From: Solanum dulcamara
Lineage: Eukaryota > Streptophyta > Magnoliopsida > Solanales > Solanaceae
DNA length: 64,000 nucleotides
Reading direction: 5' to 3'
Assembly: GCF_947179165.1 (NCBI RefSeq)
Contig: NC_077243.1
Location: 45,958,501 to 46,022,500, forward strand
Shown: one piece after another, positions 60,615 through 64,000 of the stretch
Position numbering within the stretch: position 1 is the first letter of the stretch
Layout of the letters: the number at the start of each line of letters is the position of its first letter
Position numbers and translations under genes: made by a program
The notes under the pieces: model-generated
What the model saw: only the letters and a program-made list of their open reading frames with translations
What the model was told of the DNA's origin: nothing
Databases searched by the model: none

Positions 60615-62336
60615 AGGGGGTACCCGCACTTTCCACTATTTGTACTTTGTTCTACATCTCTATGTCCAGTCTAAATTTTTGTCCAATTCCTTTCACCAAT
60701 CTATTTGGTACTGCATCATTTCTTCGTTTATCTGCATGTTTATAATCTGACTATCCGCGTACGGAGCCTTGATTAAATTATGAAGCGACGAGAACCTTTC
60801 CATATCTAACGTGATGTCTTATCTACTAATCAGTACTTGAACAATGTGACCCAGGGAACAACTCGTCCAAGGTCACCTTCTACTTTTTCTTTTTCCAAGA
60901 ATTACTTAGAACTTGTAGTTGTTCCAATCCCAATTAGGTAGTGCTAGTATTCCGACGATAACTATTCTAGGTTTTCTCGAAGTAGTGGTTTTGTCCCAAC
61001 CTATATCCTTTGCTTCTTGGGGCGAATAGAAGTTACGTCATTTGTTCCTTAATTTTCCATCCCCGTCCCTTAAGGATTCTACTATTTTTGGGGCGACGTT
61101 GTGTACATGCGTCATTTCTTTGTATCTTAAGCCCCATGCTCTTATTGTGTTCTCAATGCAGGCCTTTAACTTAGGCAACGCGTACTAAGTGTGTCTTACT
61201 AGTGGTTCCAATTTATCCCTGCATACTCGTATCACACTATTCAACTTATACTTACATATCCCCCTTTTTGTTTGTATTCGTATTCAGTTCCTGACATCTC
61301 TCTGAGGTGCTTCTATTCGAAGCTCTTTCCCCAATTAGTCAGTGGAAAACTATAAACTGTTATCGTAAACCCTTTTCCAATCATTGTTGGAAGAGACTCG
61401 AATCCCTTAATCATCATAGAACTTCCATTTTTATACTCGACCTACCTGGTTTCCTTTTGAGTTTATCTCGAGTTAGGAACAACTTATCTAATTTACAATT
61501 AGAAGTTGAGGGCTTGGTACTTCCAAAATGAGTGAAGCTCAATTATTGGGCATCTTACCTTTCCACCGGATCTCCTTTTTTTTTTCTACAACATAATTAC
61601 GGTTGGAGATACTACGGTCTGAACTGTACTATACAGATAGCCTTTTATTTCTTCGAAATGATTTCCTCGAGTAAGAAGAGTATCCCTTATTGACGACATG
61701 AAGAGTACCTCTTATAGCTTTAACTGAACATAATAGGGTTACTTAATATCAATCTCCAGGACATCTTAAAAATCTACGTTTCATTCCCTATTCTTGTCCT
61801 GGGAAAATTTCAACAGAGTTTCCTCTATATTCCTTACTTATCCCAAACCTGCACGCAGAAAATACCAATAATGCCTCACAGGGCCAACACATATATATAT
61901 ACTCATATCACAGCCGCACAGGGCTTTCAATGTCAACAATAATATAAAAATACTGGACTTACCTCATATGTCCAACTTCAAACTGCAACTATTGCACTTC
62001 CTGACTATTTTCCCTTCAGGTTTCAGCTTTACATTTCAAATAATACTTCACTACCTTACCAAACGGATATCTTCCGTGCCTTCACTTTACTTACCTGCGT
62101 GCTTTGTGATGTCCCATGTTGTCAATTACCTACTTTTGTTGGTGTCCTCCCTCTGTTAAGATCCAAGGTTAGTATAAGGAATTTTCCTATGACTCGGATC
62201 TATAGCACGATCTCAGATGTAGAAGAAAGGTAACATCCTAAATATCCTGTAGCCTCCTGTCTATAGATGTGGCGCGCAACACACCGATAAACAAGACTCT
62301 ACTAGACACGGTCTACAGACAATCCGAGGATGAACT

Positions 62337-62348
62337 GCTCTGATACCA
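62337..62348 (-). other. Primer binding site of element I
   Basis: GCTCTGATACCA, perfect complement of TGGTATCAGAGC, four bases from the LTR end. Confidence 0.92.
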
Positions 62349-62352
62349 CTTC

Positions 62353-64000
62353 TGTCACTACCCAACCCCGTAGGCCGCGACTGGGGTCCGATCTGGACCC
62401 CCCGTATACATATCTATCAGCTGTGGTCACATTAAACTATAAATAAACAGTATCATGTAACAAAGCCCCATTGGGCGATAACATTTTCATAAACCTGTAG
62501 CCCTCTTCGTTTGTACCATAACACAATAGGGCACGCAAGCCGACAAGGCTGCCATAACATAATAACATATATTATATATCATGTAGACCCAGCTGAATCA
62601 AACTGACATACACAACCCACATATACATGTTTATAGACCTCTAAACATATAAATGACAACATATGGCGGGACAGGGCCCTCGCCGTACCCCTAAATGGAT
62701 GAAATAATTTTTATACATCCGTGGACAGTATCAAAACTAGGCCCTGATACAATGGAGCCTCTTCCAACTGAGCTACATGGTATCCTAAGCTGACGGACTC
62801 CCAAAATCTGTATCTGTACCTGCGGGCATGAATGCAGCCCCCCGAGAAAGGGGGTCAGTACAATATATATACTGAGTATGTAAAATATAATACAATACAA
62901 CTGGAAGCATATCTGAGATAGAGAATCAGGGGATAAAATATCAATTCAGAAACATGTACCTGTTCTTTGTGAATTACAAAAACATGCATGTTCGAGTCAT
63001 ATCATATAGCAGGCCCTTTCGGAGGTCCGGTGAATCATCTCTGTAAAACCATCATGGCCCCAGTGCCATCACCACCTTATTACAACACATTATCATATAT
63101 CTATACACGTATCCTGGCCCTCTATTGAGGGACTCAGGGAATAATGCAGTGAACTGTGCACGAGAACATATCCTGGCCCGGGACTCAGGGAAAGAAGTGT
63201 TACAATATACACGAGTAGAGTAGTGAGTAACTATATGCAATTTAAATCATTATCAGAAACTCGACAAAATAAGAAAGTTAAGCTTTTGTTTGAGGACCTG
63301 AGTAACGGTGTAGTCATCTCGAGTGTCCTCTAAATGCCATTATGGGCTGTCTCAAAAGTAATCTCGGGGACCCTAGACATGTATTAATGTAGGGCCAAAT
63401 CATTTATGGAATCAAAACACTTAATCTCGTATAGTCTTTAAGACTTGGAGCCTGTACCTTTGGTACCTTTTTAACATATACCAGTTTCCAGGGAAATAGT
63501 TTGACTACTGTAGGAGTTCAATATGCAGAAGTAAATAAGAGATGTTTGAGAATAGATTTACCCTAGAGCTCAGATCATATTCAACTTACAACTAAGACAC
63601 AGGCATGCCCAAAAGAAGAAAGAGAATAAGCTTTATTTGTCTGTACTTTCCTTCAGGGGATATGCATACACATATTTCGTACCCAGCCCATCATGGGGCT
63701 CGGTGAATCATTACGGCATCATAATCTCATTTTTGTATCAAATACGTGTCAAGGAAAATGAGAGATAGCTTTTCACACACTACTGTTTAACACGTAGAAG
63801 CCTTACTAGGCAATACTCAATCCTTACAGAAATTCCAAAACTAAGCAGTGGATAGGGGTTATGAGGCGTACTTGGAGTTTTGGGAATGGAATTATCCCCA
63901 CATTCCAGACACAATTCACTTAAGGCTAAAACTTGCCAAAAGGAAAGAAACATAGCTGTACGAGCTTATACCAAAACATTCCAAGAGAAAGCTTTACATA
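62353..64000 (-). mobile_element. 5' LTR of element I, cut by the window end
   Basis: Minus-strand end GGTAGTGACA at 62353. The part present is nearly identical to 55177-56840 of the other LTR. The rest lies outside the window. Confidence 0.88.

Larger units (their letters stand above)
58543..62352 (-). mobile_element. Interior of element I
   Basis: About 3.8 kb, same order as C: leader next to the primer site (62337-62348), spacer without coding remains, central polypurine tract (60603-60614), antisense 5S-like segment (59923-60040), integrase remnant (about 59160-59530) and chromodomain remnant (58690-59060). No gag, protease or reverse transcriptase is seen. Confidence 0.85.

Overview
The window is plant nuclear DNA made almost entirely of nested, decayed Ty3/Gypsy-type LTR retrotransposons. 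I found no host protein gene. Three points support this: initiator-methionine tRNA primer sites after the LTRs (TGGTATCAGAGC), Gypsy-order gag / aspartic protease / D,D-35-E integrase / chromodomain-like C-terminus (a chromovirus, most like the Tekay/Del group), and 5S rRNA fragments that read as angiosperm 5S. The species cannot be fixed from the sequence; a large-genome eudicot, possibly an asterid, is a guess.

The elements have very large LTRs (about 3.0-3.7 kb) that start TGTTAYACCCC and end GTGACA. Their 3.6-4.5 kb interiors seem to lack reverse transcriptase and RNase H, so they look like large non-autonomous derivatives. Layout: 1-2530, truncated interior of element A (+). 2531-5795, solo LTR inside A with target duplication TGGGT. 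5805-9688, leader and LTR of minus-strand element B. 9689-14075, chromodomain end of another + element, then truncated LTRs D and E. 14076-24781, complete element C (+). 24782-25858, remains of a + element, J. 25859-45963, minus-strand element G (integrase, protease, gag), split inside gag by complete element F (30353-42204, target duplication GTAGT). 45964-53839, a second copy of the B-D-E block. 53840-54937, gag of element E. 54938-64000, minus-strand element I, related to C, running off the right end with a leftover partial repeat on its left.

Two large relationships dominate. Block 6.6-14.1 kb is duplicated in direct orientation at 46.2-53.3 kb. C and I form a large inverted repeat. The most interesting signal is a 5S rRNA-derived segment inside the interior of four elements (A, F, C, I): sense in A and F, antisense in C and I, at different interior positions. 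The same four interiors carry a central copy of the polypurine tract. The LTRs share a promoter block with ACGT-core boxes and a TATA box, a hairpin, a family-specific minisatellite, and a repeated PPT-plus-LTR-edge motif about 100 bp inside the LTR.

Nothing here looks able to move by itself. The best preserved coding stretch is G's integrase catalytic core. F and C are the structurally most complete insertions.
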